A stretch of 64,000 bases of DNA, taken from contig NZ_FNGP01000003.1 of NCBI RefSeq assembly GCF_900103275.1, forward strand, positions 1 through 64,000. The letters are read 5' to 3'. This document shows, piece by piece, positions 32,449-41,727 of this stretch; the stretch's first letter is position 1, and each line of letters opens with the position of its first letter. Both the position numbers and the translations under genes were made by a program. The notes beneath the pieces were generated by a model. It searched no databases and was not told the DNA's origin. It worked only from the letters and a program-made list of their open reading frames with translations. Source of the stretch: Tessaracoccus oleiagri (GTDB lineage: Bacteria > Actinomycetota > Actinomycetes > Propionibacteriales > Propionibacteriaceae).

Positions 32449-33648
32449 GTGACTGACAAGCTGCCGCCAACCGTATGGGTACTCATCTCGGCGGCCTTCG
32501 TCATCGCCATGGGCTACGGCCTGATCGCGCCCGTGCTGCCGCTGTTCGCGCAGGACATGGCCGCGGACGTGTTCCCCGATGCCGAGATCACCGCGACCAC
32601 CGTGGTGGTGAGCGCCTTCGCCGTCTTCCGGCTGCTGTGGGCGACCCCGGCGGGGTCCCTCGTCTCCCGGCTGGGGGAGAAGAACATCTACATCACCGGC
32701 GTGCTCGTCGTGGGCGCCTCCACCGCGCTCACCGCCTTCGCCGAGAACTACTGGCAGCTGCTGGTCTTCCGCTCGCTGGGCGGGGTCGGCTCCGTGATGT
32801 TCACGGTGGCGGCGATGGGGCTGCTGATCAAGATCTCCCCGCGCCACATGCGGGGGCGGATCTCGGCGCTCTACGGGGCGATGTTCCTGATCGGCAACAT
32901 GGTCGGCCCGGTGCTCGGCGGCGTACTCGCCGGCTTCGGCTACCGGGTGCCGTTCCTCTTCTACGCGTTCTCGCTCCTGGTCGCGGCCGTCGTGATGGCG
33001 GTGTGGATGCCGTCGTTCAGCCCGGGCAAGGGCGGCAAACACAGCGCCATCGCTCCGATGGGTCTGCGCGAGGCGTTCCGGGACCGCGCCTACGTCGCAA
33101 ACCTGCCTGGGCTCCTCGCCCACGGCTGGACCAACTTCGGGGTCCGCGTTTCGCTCGTGCCGCTGTTCGTCGCGTTCGCGGTGTCGCGCGAGGCGTGGGT
33201 CGCGGGCGCGGCGATGGCGGTGTTCGCGGTGGGCAACGCGCTGGCGCTGCCGTTCAGCTCCCGGTTCGCCGACCGCGGCGGCCGCAAGCCCATGATCGTG
33301 CTCGGCGCGATCGTGGCGGGCGTGTTCACGGCTGTGCTCGGCTTCGCCACCGGGTACGTCGCGGTCTTCCTCCTCTGCCTCCTCGCGGGCATCGGCACGG
33401 GCATGTTCAACCCCGCCGCGCAGGCGGTGGTCGCGGACGTGGTCGGGCACGAGCGCCCGGCCGGCAAGGTCATCGCCTCCACACAGATGATCACCGACAT
33501 CGGCTCCATCGTCGGCCCCATGGCCATGGGCCTGGTCGTGGACCTCACCAACTACGGCATCGCCTTCCTGATCAGCGGCCTGATCCTCATCTTCGGCGCC
33601 GTGGCCTGGATCGGTACCCCCGACACCATCGATCGCACCCGGGACTGA
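32449..33648 (+). CDS. Major facilitator superfamily exporter
   Basis: About 399 residues with 12 transmembrane helices. The GSLVSRLGEKNIYI loop and SSRFADRGGRKPMI loop are the MFS motif-A equivalents of the two halves. The overall shape is that of drug:H+ antiporter-like MFS proteins. The start is uncertain: GTG 32449 has CACAAT 7 nt upstream (a near-consensus leaderless pattern); ATG 32440 or 32413 are in frame. It is divergent from the two-component/ABC operon, and a shared role in efflux is possible. A 35-bp palindrome follows 9 nt after the stop. Confidence 0.87.
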   Translation: MTDKLPPTVWVLISAAFVIAMGYGLIAPVLPLFAQDMAADVFPDAEITATTVVVSAFAVFRLLWATPAGSLVSRLGEKNIYITGVLVVGASTALTAFAENYWQLLVFRSLGGVGSVMFTVAAMGLLIKISPRHMRGRISALYGAMFLIGNMVGPVLGGVLAGFGYRVPFLFYAFSLLVAAVVMAVWMPSFSPGKGGKHSAIAPMGLREAFRDRAYVANLPGLLAHGWTNFGVRVSLVPLFVAFAVSREAWVAGAAMAVFAVGNALALPFSSRFADRGGRKPMIVLGAIVAGVFTAVLGFATGYVAVFLLCLLAGIGTGMFNPAAQAVVADVVGHERPAGKVIASTQMITDIGSIVGPMAMGLVVDLTNYGIAFLISGLILIFGAVAWIGTPDTIDRTRD

Positions 33649-33656
33649 GCCGGGGT

Positions 33657-33735
33657 TTACAGAAAACTCATTTGCTAGGCGATCTCGACGCTTGGGCTGA
33701 GCGTCGAGATCGCCTAGCAAATGAGTTTTCTGTAA
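33657..33735. repeat. 35-bp perfect palindrome with 9-nt loop
   Basis: The left arm (33657-33691) starts TTACAGAAAACTCATTTGCT and is matched base for base by the right arm (33701-33735), with the loop TTGGGCTGA. Arms are AT-rich outside and GC-rich inside, unlike the surrounding DNA. It lies just after the MFS stop and 50 nt before the next gene. It could serve as a bidirectional terminator, but such length and perfection are more like a small mobile or REP-type element. Confidence 0.85.
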
Positions 33736-33785
33736 TCGGGCTGTGGATTGCGGACGCGGAGCGCCGTTCGTGACCTGAGTGGGGC

Positions 33786-34616
33786 ATGGATCCCTTCGCT
33801 GATTCCCCGCTCGTCGCCGTCCGCGACTTTCCTCATCAGGCCGCCTCGCTCTACTACCGCCGACGACGCGGTGAACTCTGGTCACCCCTGCCCGGCGTCC
33901 TGGCCCTTGCGGAAGCGGAGGACTGTTGGGATCTTCGGCTGGCGAGCGCCCGGCTGTGGGCGCCCAATCTCGTGATCTGCGGCGCGGCGGCCGCGAAGCT
34001 GTTGTGGTGGCCGGAACTGGAACCCGAGCAGATCGACCTCTGCGGCGGTCAGCGGAAGGCACCGGTGCCGTGGCTCAACGTCTCCCAAGCCCCGGTGCCC
34101 AAGGACCTGATGCACGTCATGGAGGAGGCCAAAGTCGCCGTACCCGCGCTGTCAGCCATCCAGACCGCCCGCGTCCTTGGCGGAATCGCGATCGACGAGG
34201 CCCTCCGGCGCCGAGCGGCGACTCTGCAGCAGATGAACGAAGCGCTGGACGCCACCCCTCGTCAGCCCGGCAACAAGTCCATCCGACGCCTGCTGCGGGA
34301 GTCGAGGAACGAGCCCTGGTCGCCGCTCGAGCGCGAGGCCCATGTGCGCCTGAACAAGGCGCGCATCGCTGGGTGGGTGACGAACCACAAGCTCCGGATC
34401 GGAGAACGCATCATGTATGTGGATGTCGCCCTTCCGCACTTCAAGCTCGCGATCGAACTGGACGGCTTCGAGATCCACTCCCGCAAGCAGACGTTCCACG
34501 ACGATCGTGCGCGCCAGAACCTGCTCGTGCTGGCAGGCTGGACGGTCCTCCGCTACACGTGGGAGACGATCGACGACCTGGTGCCGCAGGTGCGTCGGTT
34601 CCTCAGCCCGCGGTGA
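33786..34616 (+). CDS. DUF559 / Vsr-like nuclease-fold protein
   Basis: 276 residues. The N-terminal part (about 1-130) resembles the AbiEi-like region often fused to this family in actinobacteria. The C-terminal ~90 residues form a DUF559 restriction-endonuclease-like fold: VDVALPHFKLAIELDGFEIH, then RARQNLLVLAGWTVLRYTWE. The D-x-A...E-x-D pattern is the likely metal site. Its function is not established; it is a common orphan in actinobacteria. The 3' end overlaps the convergent DUF1707 gene by 14 nt. No partner AbiEii gene is present. Confidence 0.78.
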   Translation: MDPFADSPLVAVRDFPHQAASLYYRRRRGELWSPLPGVLALAEAEDCWDLRLASARLWAPNLVICGAAAAKLLWWPELEPEQIDLCGGQRKAPVPWLNVSQAPVPKDLMHVMEEAKVAVPALSAIQTARVLGGIAIDEALRRRAATLQQMNEALDATPRQPGNKSIRRLLRESRNEPWSPLEREAHVRLNKARIAGWVTNHKLRIGERIMYVDVALPHFKLAIELDGFEIHSRKQTFHDDRARQNLLVLAGWTVLRYTWETIDDLVPQVRRFLSPR

Positions 34617-35235
34617 TGGCGCGCCGGTCCCACTTGCTGGGGTTGCGCACCTTCACCGTCATAGTGGTGCTGCCGCGCAGGATGATGCGGGGGTTGGGGC
34701 CGATCGGCCGGGTGGGGACCATCGAGTTGATCGAGCCCGAGGCGCCGGAGATGTTGAGCTGCTGCACGTCGACGCCCCAGCCGTCGGGTACGACGATCGT
34801 CACCGACGGGTTTCCGGTGATCACCACGTCGATCACCTTCGCGAGCGGGCGGGCATGGGTGCAGTCGAGCTTGACCGTGCCCCAGCCCGTGCCGAGCACC
34901 TCGAGGAACGGCGGCAGCTCCCACGCGCCCTCGAGCTTGTGGCCCGCCCAGCTCGACCGGATGAGCAGGGGGTTCTCCCAGCTCATTCCCGGCCCGTCGC
35001 CGAGGGCCACCTGCTCGGCCACCACGGCGGGGAGTTCCGCGGCCGGGACGAGGTCGTCGAGGATGCGGTAGAGGTCCTCGCGGGTGAAGGCATTGAGCGC
35101 GGTGGGGAGGCGGGCGTTCAGCTCCTCGACGGTGAGGCGCCCGTCTACGACCGCCTCGCGGAGGATGGCTGCGGCATGGTCGCGTTGCTGGGCGGTGACG
35201 CGTAGGCGTCCGTCGGGCAGGTCACGGAAGTCCAC
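34603..35235 (-). CDS. DUF1707 protein with LiaF-like C-terminal domain
   Basis: 210 residues. The N-terminal DUF1707 domain (about 8-60) carries RVTAQQRDHAAAILREAVVD and LTVEELNARL. The C-terminal half is a beta-rich domain like the cell-wall-stress LiaF/YvqF domain (INVADL is not present; ISGASGSINSMV and IILRGSTTMTVKVR are the repeat edges). No membrane helix is visible. Members are actinobacterial and uncharacterised. The GTG at 35235 lies 6 nt after TAACCT (35242-35247, minus strand), a leaderless pattern back to back with the purC promoter. Confidence 0.8.
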   Translation of the reverse strand: MDFRDLPDGRLRVTAQQRDHAAAILREAVVDGRLTVEELNARLPTALNAFTREDLYRILDDLVPAAELPAVVAEQVALGDGPGMSWENPLLIRSSWAGHKLEGAWELPPFLEVLGTGWGTVKLDCTHARPLAKVIDVVITGNPSVTIVVPDGWGVDVQQLNISGASGSINSMVPTRPIGPNPRIILRGSTTMTVKVRNPSKWDRRAITAG

Positions 35236-35241
35236 GACCGC

Positions 35242-35258
35242 AGGTTACCGCTTACGAT
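35242..35258. promoter_or_regulatory. Back-to-back leaderless -10 elements (DUF1707 gene / purC)
   Basis: TAACCT on the minus strand (35242-35247) and TACGAT on the plus strand (35253-35258) sit 5 nt apart in a 29-nt intergenic region. Each is exactly 6 nt from its GTG start, so each -35 region must lie inside the opposite gene. Two polymerases could hardly bind at once. Confidence 0.6.
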
Positions 35259-35264
35259 GGCGGG

Positions 35265-36149
35265 GTGAGCCAGTACCAAGACCTCGGACTTCCCCTCCGC
35301 CACGCAGGCAAGGTGCGGGAGCTGTACGACATCGAGTTCGACGACGAGCCGCGCATCCTGATGGTGGCCACGGACAACATCTCGGCCTTCGACTACGTGC
35401 TCCCCACCCTGATCCCCGACAAGGGGGCGATCCTCACCCAGCTGAGCTCGTGGTGGTTCGAGCAGTTCGACGACGTGCCGAACCACATCGTCTCCACCGA
35501 CGTGCCCGAACTCGTGCGGGGGAGGGCCGTCGTCGTCGAGGCGCTGGAGATGATCGAGGTCGAGTGCGTGGCACGCGGCTACCTCACCGGTTCCGGCTGG
35601 GCCGAGTACCAGACCTCGGGCACCGTCTGCGGCATCCCGCTCCCGGACGGCCTCCGCGACGGCGACCAGCTGCCCGAGCCGATCTTCACCCCCGCCATCA
35701 AGGCGAAGCTGGGCGAGCATGACGAGAACGTGGACTTCGCGACCATCGTCGCCCTCCACGGCGCCGACCTCGCCGAGCAGCTCCGCGACGCCACCCTCGA
35801 CATCTACACGCGCGCCGCCACCATGGCCGCGCAGCGCGGCATCATCCTCGCCGACACGAAGTTCGAGTTCGGCCGCCGCCCTGGCCAGTCCGAGCTCGTC
35901 CTCGCCGACGAGGTCCTCACCCCGGACTCGTCGCGCTTCTGGGACGCCAAGCTGTGGCAGCCGGGGGAGTCGCTCCCGAGCTTCGACAAGCAGTTCGTCC
36001 GCGACTGGCTCGCCAAGGAGTCCGGCTGGGACAAGAATTCCGACGTGCCGCCCCCGCCCCTGCCGCCGGAGATCGTGAAAGCGACCCGCGCCCGCTACCT
36101 CGAGGCCTTCGAACGGCTCACCCTGCGCGCGCCGGTCACCTCACAGTAG
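35265..36149 (+). CDS. purC: Phosphoribosylaminoimidazole-succinocarboxamide (SAICAR) synthase
   Basis: 294 residues. The N-terminus [16 protein letters not shown] carries the GKVR nucleotide-binding loop; [12 protein letters not shown]-like and [14 protein letters not shown] segments and LADTKFEFG with [15 protein letters not shown] are SAICAR-synthase signatures. It joins aspartate to CAIR with ATP in purine synthesis. The GTG at 35265 has TACGAT 6 nt upstream (leaderless). It is a single-gene unit whose 3' end overlaps dsdA by 9 nt, tail to tail. Confidence 0.96.
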   Translation: MSQYQDLGLPLRHAGKVRELYDIEFDDEPRILMVATDNISAFDYVLPTLIPDKGAILTQLSSWWFEQFDDVPNHIVSTDVPELVRGRAVVVEALEMIEVECVARGYLTGSGWAEYQTSGTVCGIPLPDGLRDGDQLPEPIFTPAIKAKLGEHDENVDFATIVALHGADLAEQLRDATLDIYTRAATMAAQRGIILADTKFEFGRRPGQSELVLADEVLTPDSSRFWDAKLWQPGESLPSFDKQFVRDWLAKESGWDKNSDVPPPPLPPEIVKATRARYLEAFERLTLRAPVTSQ

Positions 36150-37433
36150 GGCGCGACCCTTCTCGACGTACTCCGCCACCTCGTCGGCCGGCACCATGCT
36201 GCCGCCGGTGAGCCAGACGAGGTGGGTCGCGCCGGGGGCGAGTTGCTCGTCGGCGATCGGCCGCCACGGCCCCGGCAGCCCCGCCACCGCGGCGGGCTCC
36301 AGTGGGAGCCCCTCGGCGTCGTGCATGGTGGCGACGAGCCGGTACAGCTCCTCGTCGGCGACGGTGATGAACCCGTCGATCAGGTGCTGCATCGCCTTCC
36401 CGACGAATCCGGACGGCCGGCCCACGGCGAGTCCGTCGGCGGCGGTGACGTTGTCGAGCCCGAAGTCCTGCACGCTGACCTGGTCGTGCCGCCCGGTGTA
36501 CACGCCGAGCAGCATCGACGGGGCGTGCGTCGGCTCCGCGAAGACCGCGTGCACGTCGTCGCCGAAGATGGTCTTCAGCCCGAACGTGACCCCGCCCGGC
36601 CCGCCCCCGACGCCGCACGGCAGGTACACGTACAGGGGGTGGTCGGCGTCGACCGTGATGTCGAGGTTCTGGAACTGGCCGGCCAGTCGCCTCGCCGCCA
36701 CGGCGTAGCCGAGAAACAGGTGGCGGGAGGACTCGTCGTCGACGAAGTACGCGTTCGGCTCGGACTCCGTCCGCTCGCGCCCCTCCGCGACCGCCGTCGA
36801 GAAGTCGGAGTCGTACTCCACCACCTCGACCCCGTGCTCGCGCAGCTTCGCCTTCTTCCACTCCCGCGCGTCGGATGACATGTGCACCGTCGCCCGGAAC
36901 CCCAGGCGCGCGCTCATGATGCCGATCGAAAGCGCGAGATTGCCGGTGGAACCCACCGCCACCTTGTGACGCCCGAACAGCTCGCGCGCCTCGGGGGAGT
37001 CGAGCCGCCGGTAGTCGTCGCCGACGCGCAGCAGGCCCGCCTCGAGTGCGATCGCCTCCGCGTGCTGCAGCACCTCGTAGATGCCGCCGCGGGCCTTGAC
37101 GGAGCCGGCGATGGGCAGCTGGTTGTCGAGCTTCGCCCACAGCTGGCCGGGCAGTTCGCGCCCGTAGCGACGAGCCAGCGCGGCCCGCGCGTCGGGGATC
37201 GCCACCAGCGGCGACTCCAGGATCCCGGCGCTGCGACGGGTCTCGGGGAACACCTCGGCGAGGTACGGCGCGAAGCGCTTCAGTCGTGCCGCGGCCTCGT
37301 CGATGTCGGTGACGGTGAGCCCCACCTCCGGCAGGGCGTCAGCCGCGGGGCGCGTCGTCGGGTTGCGCCACGACGTCTCCCGCAGGGCCCGCAGCTCACT
37401 GATCAGTGGGTCGTCGGCCCATTCGTCGCGCAT
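36141..37433 (-). CDS. dsdA: D-serine ammonia-lyase
   Basis: 430 residues of fold-type II PLP enzyme. The PLP lysine is K113 in [10 protein letters not shown], and [15 protein letters not shown] is the phosphate-binding glycine loop. The size and the ~100-residue N-terminal region match DsdA rather than threonine dehydratase. It converts D-serine to pyruvate and ammonia, a detoxification or catabolic role. The start ATG follows a GGGAGG Shine-Dalgarno. No DsdC or DsdX gene is beside it; the 15-nt gap to the upstream kinase stop suggests read-through from the sugar operon. Confidence 0.92.
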   Translation of the reverse strand: MRDEWADDPLISELRALRETSWRNPTTRPAADALPEVGLTVTDIDEAAARLKRFAPYLAEVFPETRRSAGILESPLVAIPDARAALARRYGRELPGQLWAKLDNQLPIAGSVKARGGIYEVLQHAEAIALEAGLLRVGDDYRRLDSPEARELFGRHKVAVGSTGNLALSIGIMSARLGFRATVHMSSDAREWKKAKLREHGVEVVEYDSDFSTAVAEGRERTESEPNAYFVDDESSRHLFLGYAVAARRLAGQFQNLDITVDADHPLYVYLPCGVGGGPGGVTFGLKTIFGDDVHAVFAEPTHAPSMLLGVYTGRHDQVSVQDFGLDNVTAADGLAVGRPSGFVGKAMQHLIDGFITVADEELYRLVATMHDAEGLPLEPAAVAGLPGPWRPIADEQLAPGATHLVWLTGGSMVPADEVAEYVEKGRALL

Positions 37434-37448
37434 CGCAGCCTCCCGGGG

Positions 37449-38621
37449 TCAGAGGCTCCAGTCTTCCTCAGCGAGGCGGTGGCTGTCAGCCCCGAGGTCG
37501 GAATGCCCGGCGAACGTGCCCTGCGCCCGGCGCACGCCGTGCACCTGGTGCTTCGGCACGATGTGGTCCAGGAAGCTGTAGTCCTTGCGGATGAACTCGG
37601 CGCGCAGGTCGCCGCCCTCGGCGCGAGTCCGGGTGTCGCGCCACCAGTCGGAGATGTCGCCCCAGCCGGGTGCGGCGAGGGAGCCGCCGAACTGCTGCAC
37701 CGCGAGCGACGAGCTCAGCGACGCGAATCGGAGCCGGTGCTCCAGCGGCCAGCCAGCGAGGGTGCCGAGCAGCACGGCGGAGGCGAACACGTCGCCGGCG
37801 CCGGTGGCGTCCACCGCCTCCACCGCGACGGACGGGCAGTAGGCCTCCTCGCCGGTGGTCTGGTCGATGGCGTACGAGCCGCCGATGCCGTCGGTGACGA
37901 TCGCGAACGGCACGAGGTCGGCGAGCTTCCGCACGGCTCGGGCCGGCGACTCCGTGCGCGTGTAGCTCATGGCCTCCACCGAGTTGGGGGTGAAGGCGTG
38001 GCAGTACTGCAGCGGCACGAGATCGGCGGGGTCCCACTTGCCGGTCTCGTCGAAGCCGATGTCGGCGAACAGGATCGTGCCCCGTTCGCGGATGGTCCGC
38101 CACCACGACGTGTCGCTCGCCAGGTCGACGACGGCGGCCCGCGCCGCCGGCGCATTGAGGATGTAGCGGTCCAACTGCTCGGGCAGCGGGTGCCCGTGGG
38201 TGACCATGGCGCGGTCGCCCTCCACCGTCATCGCGACGGTGATGGCGGAGTGGAAGTTGCTGTAGCGGGGCGAGGAGCTGAGGTCGATGCGCTCCTGGTC
38301 CTTCAGCGTCTCCCACATCCAGTCGGCGTACGCGTCGTCGCCGAAGCCCGCGACCAGGCCGGTGCGCAGCCCGAGCCGGGCGAGCGCCGTCGCGAGGTTG
38401 GCGATGCCGCCCGGGCAGGAGCCCATGCCCTTGGCCCAGAGCTCCTCGCCCGGCTGCGCGAGCCGGGAGAGGCCGGTGAAGATGATGTCGAAGAACACCG
38501 GGCCGGTGGTGAGCACGTCGAGCGGCGGGTCGTCGGGCTTGCGCTGGTCGGCGAGGGGGTCCCAACTCCAACAGCGCTCGCAGCGGACGTCGTCGCCCTC
38601 GTCGTGGTCGTGCTCCTTCAT
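37449..38621 (-). CDS. PfkB-family carbohydrate kinase with acidic N-terminal extension
   Basis: 390 residues. The ribokinase-fold core begins near residue 33 (DVLTTGPVFFDIIF), with GGIANLATALARLG for sugar binding and AVDATGAGDVFASAVLLG containing the anion hole and catalytic aspartate. The first ~30 residues are acidic and His-rich, with a C-x2-C pair (RCERCW), and the C-terminal ~45 residues extend beyond the usual fold. The ATG overlaps the permease stop (ATGA), so the kinase is the last gene of the ABC operon and its substrate should be the imported sugar. The specific sugar cannot be read from sequence. Confidence 0.88.
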   Translation of the reverse strand: MKEHDHDEGDDVRCERCWSWDPLADQRKPDDPPLDVLTTGPVFFDIIFTGLSRLAQPGEELWAKGMGSCPGGIANLATALARLGLRTGLVAGFGDDAYADWMWETLKDQERIDLSSSPRYSNFHSAITVAMTVEGDRAMVTHGHPLPEQLDRYILNAPAARAAVVDLASDTSWWRTIRERGTILFADIGFDETGKWDPADLVPLQYCHAFTPNSVEAMSYTRTESPARAVRKLADLVPFAIVTDGIGGSYAIDQTTGEEAYCPSVAVEAVDATGAGDVFASAVLLGTLAGWPLEHRLRFASLSSSLAVQQFGGSLAAPGWGDISDWWRDTRTRAEGGDLRAEFIRKDYSFLDHIVPKHQVHGVRRAQGTFAGHSDLGADSHRLAEEDWSL

Positions 38622-39427
38622 TCCTTCGCTGCTCCTTCCAGCATGCCGCTGATGAAGTACCGCTGCATCAGCAGGAAGACCGCGACGATCGGCGCCGCGA
38701 CGATGAGGCCCGCGGCGGCGATGAGCGCGCCGTCGGCGGTGTACTGGCCCTTGAAGACGGACAGCCCGAGGGGCGCGGTGCGCCAGGTGGCTCCCGGCGA
38801 CATGACGAGCGGGATCAGGAACTCGTTCCACGTCCACATGAACATGAGCACCGTCACCGTCGCGATCGACGGGATCGCCGGGGGCACCATGATCCTCCAC
38901 AGGGTGGTGAGGCCGCTGGTGCCGTCGATGGCGGCCGCCTCGACGAGGTTCGGGGGCATCGCGCGGAACTGCGCCCGCATCCAGAACGTGCCGAACGCGA
39001 TCGACTGCGCGATCTGCGGCAACGCGATGGCCCAGATGGTGTCGGTCAGGCCCAGCGCGCGCATGTCGTAGAACAGCGGGATGATGATCGCCTCCGCCGG
39101 CACCATCATGCCGAACAGGAACACGTAGAACAGGAACGTGGAGCCGCGGAACCGCATCGTGCCGAACGCGTAGCCGGCGAGGATCGACAGCACCAGCGCC
39201 ACCGGCACCACCAGCAGCGCCACCAGCAGCGAGCGCAGCAACGCGGGCCCGAAGGAACCCTGGTTCCAGGCGTCCACGATGTTGCCCCAGTGCGGGCCCG
39301 ACTCGGCGACACCGAGCTGCGGGCCGAGCGCGGTCACCACGATCGTGATCACGGGGAAGAGCGCGAAGAGGGAGAACAGCGTCAGGACGACGTAGTTGAG
39401 CGCCTTCTCGCCTGCAGAGACCCTCAT
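38618..39427 (-). CDS. Carbohydrate ABC transporter permease (MalG type)
   Basis: 269 residues, six transmembrane helices. The cytoplasmic EAA loop (EAAAIDGTSGLTTLWRIMVP, about 158-177) is the contact for the ATPase. The N-terminus KALNYVVLTLFSLFALFPV is typical of MalG-type subunits. It pairs with the adjacent MalF-type subunit, overlapping it and the kinase by 4 nt each. No ATPase gene is in the operon, so a shared MsiK-like ATPase encoded elsewhere is expected (inferred). Confidence 0.93.
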   Translation of the reverse strand: MRVSAGEKALNYVVLTLFSLFALFPVITIVVTALGPQLGVAESGPHWGNIVDAWNQGSFGPALLRSLLVALLVVPVALVLSILAGYAFGTMRFRGSTFLFYVFLFGMMVPAEAIIIPLFYDMRALGLTDTIWAIALPQIAQSIAFGTFWMRAQFRAMPPNLVEAAAIDGTSGLTTLWRIMVPPAIPSIATVTVLMFMWTWNEFLIPLVMSPGATWRTAPLGLSVFKGQYTADGALIAAAGLIVAAPIVAVFLLMQRYFISGMLEGAAKE

Positions 39428-40329
39428 CGGGTCACCTTCCTTTCCTCACCGATCCGGGTCACGAAGATGTTGATCACGAAGACCAGCACCGTAAGCACGA
39501 TCGCGACGGCCGACGCGGAGCCGACCTCCTTGAGCTGGAAGGCGCGGTTGTAGACCTCGTAGCTGGGGACCGTGGTCGCGGTGCCCGGGCCGCCGGAGGT
39601 GGTCATGTAGACCAGGTCGAACGTCTTGAGTGCGGCGATGATCGTCAACACCATGGAGGTCACTATCTCGCCCCTGACCGAGGGCAGCGTCACCGCGAAG
39701 AACTCGCTGATCGGGCCCGCCCCGTCGAGACGTGTGGCCTCGTAGAGGTCGTTGGGGATGCGGTTCATGCCGGCGAGCAGCAGCAGCATCACGAGGCCGG
39801 TCTCGAGCCAGAAGCCGATGATGCCGACGGCGGACAGCGCCAGTTCGGGCACACCCAGCCAGCCGGTGTCCGTCTCGATCCCGACCAGGCCGAGCAGTTG
39901 GTTCAGCGTGCCGTTGGGCGTGTAGATCTGTCGCCACGCCACGGCGACGACGACCAGCGCGATCACCTGCGGCAGGAAGATCAGGACCCGGTAGATGCCC
40001 ATGCCCCGCACCTGGCCGCGACGGAGGGTCGCAGCGAGGACCAGCCCCACCAGCAGCGGCAGCACGGAGTAGAACAGGATCAGGTACAGCGCGTTCCCGA
40101 TGGCCGTGATGAATCTGCCGTCCTCGAGCAGATCCGCATAGTTCTCGAACCCGACGAATGTCGACGGCCCGAACCCCGGCCAGTCGAACAGCGAGAACTG
40201 CGCCGTCCGAGCGACCGGGTACAGGAGGAACAAGCCGTAAACGAGGAACGCCGGGAGGAGGTAGAGGTACGGGGTGGTGCGATTCCGCACCACCGCCGAT
40301 GGCCTCTCCTTGGCGTTCCTCCTAGCCAC
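39424..40329 (-). CDS. Carbohydrate ABC transporter permease (MalF type)
   Basis: 301 residues, six transmembrane helices. The EAA loop reads EATRLDGAGPISEFFAVTLP. The start region PYLYLLPAFLVYGLFLLYPVARTAQFSLF is the classical MalF/UgpA-type first helix. It overlaps the binding-protein gene by 8 nt upstream and the MalG-type gene by 4 nt downstream. Confidence 0.93.
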   Translation of the reverse strand: MARRNAKERPSAVVRNRTTPYLYLLPAFLVYGLFLLYPVARTAQFSLFDWPGFGPSTFVGFENYADLLEDGRFITAIGNALYLILFYSVLPLLVGLVLAATLRRGQVRGMGIYRVLIFLPQVIALVVVAVAWRQIYTPNGTLNQLLGLVGIETDTGWLGVPELALSAVGIIGFWLETGLVMLLLLAGMNRIPNDLYEATRLDGAGPISEFFAVTLPSVRGEIVTSMVLTIIAALKTFDLVYMTTSGGPGTATTVPSYEVYNRAFQLKEVGSASAVAIVLTVLVFVINIFVTRIGEERKVTR

Positions 40330-41689
40330 CGATGAACGCCTGGTAGTCGTCCTCGAAGGCCTGCGCCACGTCGGCCGCAGACTTCTGGCCGCCCAGCAGC
40401 TCCTGGAAGCCCTGGCCCGCGGTGTCCGCGAACGAGGGGGTCGCCCAGTCGAGGTAGGGCAGCAGGGTGCCCTCGGTGGAGACCGCGTCGAAGGCCTCGA
40501 AGACGTCCTTCTGGAGGCCCGCCTCGGGGGCGTTGTCCGCGGTGTTGTTGACCGGCATGCCGCCGTTCTCCGCGATCATGGCCATCGCCTCGTCGGTGGT
40601 GATGAAGTCGATGTACGCGGCAGCCGCGTCGACGTTCTCCGAGGCGGCGGGGATACCGAACGGGATGCCCGTGGCGCCGGTGGTGGCAAGGGTGCCGTCA
40701 GTGCCCGGAGGTGGCGCCATGAAGCCGACGTCCTCGCCCATCAGCGACTCGAGGTCACCCGCGAGCCAGTTGCCGGCGGGCAGGAACACGCCCGTGCCCT
40801 TGGCGAAGTCCGCCCAGGCGAGGTCGTAGTCGGTGCCGTTGGGGGAGGAGCCGAAGTAGCCCTCGGTGCCCCATGTGCCGAACTGCTCGAGCGCCTGCAC
40901 GTTGCCGTCGGAGGTCCAGCTGGCGCCCTCGTTGCCGAGGCCGAGCGCGGCGATCTCGTCCACGGGGACGTAGTTCGCCTGGAGCGGTCCGAACACGTGG
41001 AAGGCCGGCCACTGGTCGATGTTGCCGAGGACCATCGGCTGCTCGCCGGCAGCCTTCGCAGCGTCGAGGGCGGCGAAGTAGTCGTCCCAGGTCTGCGGGA
41101 CCTCGAGCCCGAGCTCCTCCAACTTGGCCTTGTTGTAGAAGATGCCGACGACCTCACCGGTCTGCGGCAGGCCGTACAGGTTGCCCTCGCCGAACGTCTT
41201 GCCGTCCTCGGAGTAGCGCGAGTAGCTGAGCACGGACTCGCTGTAGCGGTCCGCCCAGCCGTACGCCTCGGCGTAGGGCTCGAGGTTGACCAGCTGGCCG
41301 GCCGTCACGTACGCCCCCATGTCGGCGCGAGCGTTGTTGACCTGGATGACATCCGGGACGTCGTTGCCCGACAGTGCGAGGGCGATCTGGGACTGCAGGT
41401 CATCGTTGGACTGGCTGACGCGTTCGATCGTGACGTTCGGGTACTTCTCCATGAACGCCTCGTTGAGTGCCTGGAGGGCTGGATCCTGGGAGCTGCGCAC
41501 CTCCTGGTCCCAGACGGTGAGGGTGATGTCGCCGAGGCCGGCGATGTCGGTGTTGACCTCGGCGGGCTCGGAGCCGCCGCCCGTCTCGCTGCCGGCGGGC
41601 TCGTCGGGATCGGACCCCGGCGCGCAGGCGGCCAGGGCGAGGATGGTGGTGGCGGCAAGTGCCGGGATGACTAGTCTGCGACGTCGCAT
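40322..41689 (-). CDS. Sugar-binding lipoprotein of the ABC importer
   Basis: 455 residues. A signal peptide ends in the lipobox LALAAC with C22 as the lipidated residue, followed by a Ser/Gly/Glu linker. The mature part is a cluster B/D extracellular binding protein (family 1), with EKYPNVTIERVSQSNDDLQ and a C-terminal AAAYIDFITTDEAMAMI region. The ATG at 41689 follows GAGAGGG. It is the first gene of the operon SBP-permease-permease-kinase, whose promoter region faces the DeoR gene. Confidence 0.93.
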   Translation of the reverse strand: MRRRRLVIPALAATTILALAACAPGSDPDEPAGSETGGGSEPAEVNTDIAGLGDITLTVWDQEVRSSQDPALQALNEAFMEKYPNVTIERVSQSNDDLQSQIALALSGNDVPDVIQVNNARADMGAYVTAGQLVNLEPYAEAYGWADRYSESVLSYSRYSEDGKTFGEGNLYGLPQTGEVVGIFYNKAKLEELGLEVPQTWDDYFAALDAAKAAGEQPMVLGNIDQWPAFHVFGPLQANYVPVDEIAALGLGNEGASWTSDGNVQALEQFGTWGTEGYFGSSPNGTDYDLAWADFAKGTGVFLPAGNWLAGDLESLMGEDVGFMAPPPGTDGTLATTGATGIPFGIPAASENVDAAAAYIDFITTDEAMAMIAENGGMPVNNTADNAPEAGLQKDVFEAFDAVSTEGTLLPYLDWATPSFADTAGQGFQELLGGQKSAADVAQAFEDDYQAFIGG

Positions 41690-41727
41690 GGCGGGGACCC
41701 TCTCAAGTTCTCGACTCTGAAACTTGG

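Noticed and set aside
33657-33735. The long palindrome as an insertion-sequence end
   Set aside because: No transposase frame lies next to it on either side and both arms lie together, so it is a hairpin element and not one end of an IS.
32389-34062. Upstream extension of the histidine-kinase frame by 558 codons
   Set aside because: It would read antisense through the MFS gene; the kinase has a natural N-terminal helix set and a leaderless start at 32388.
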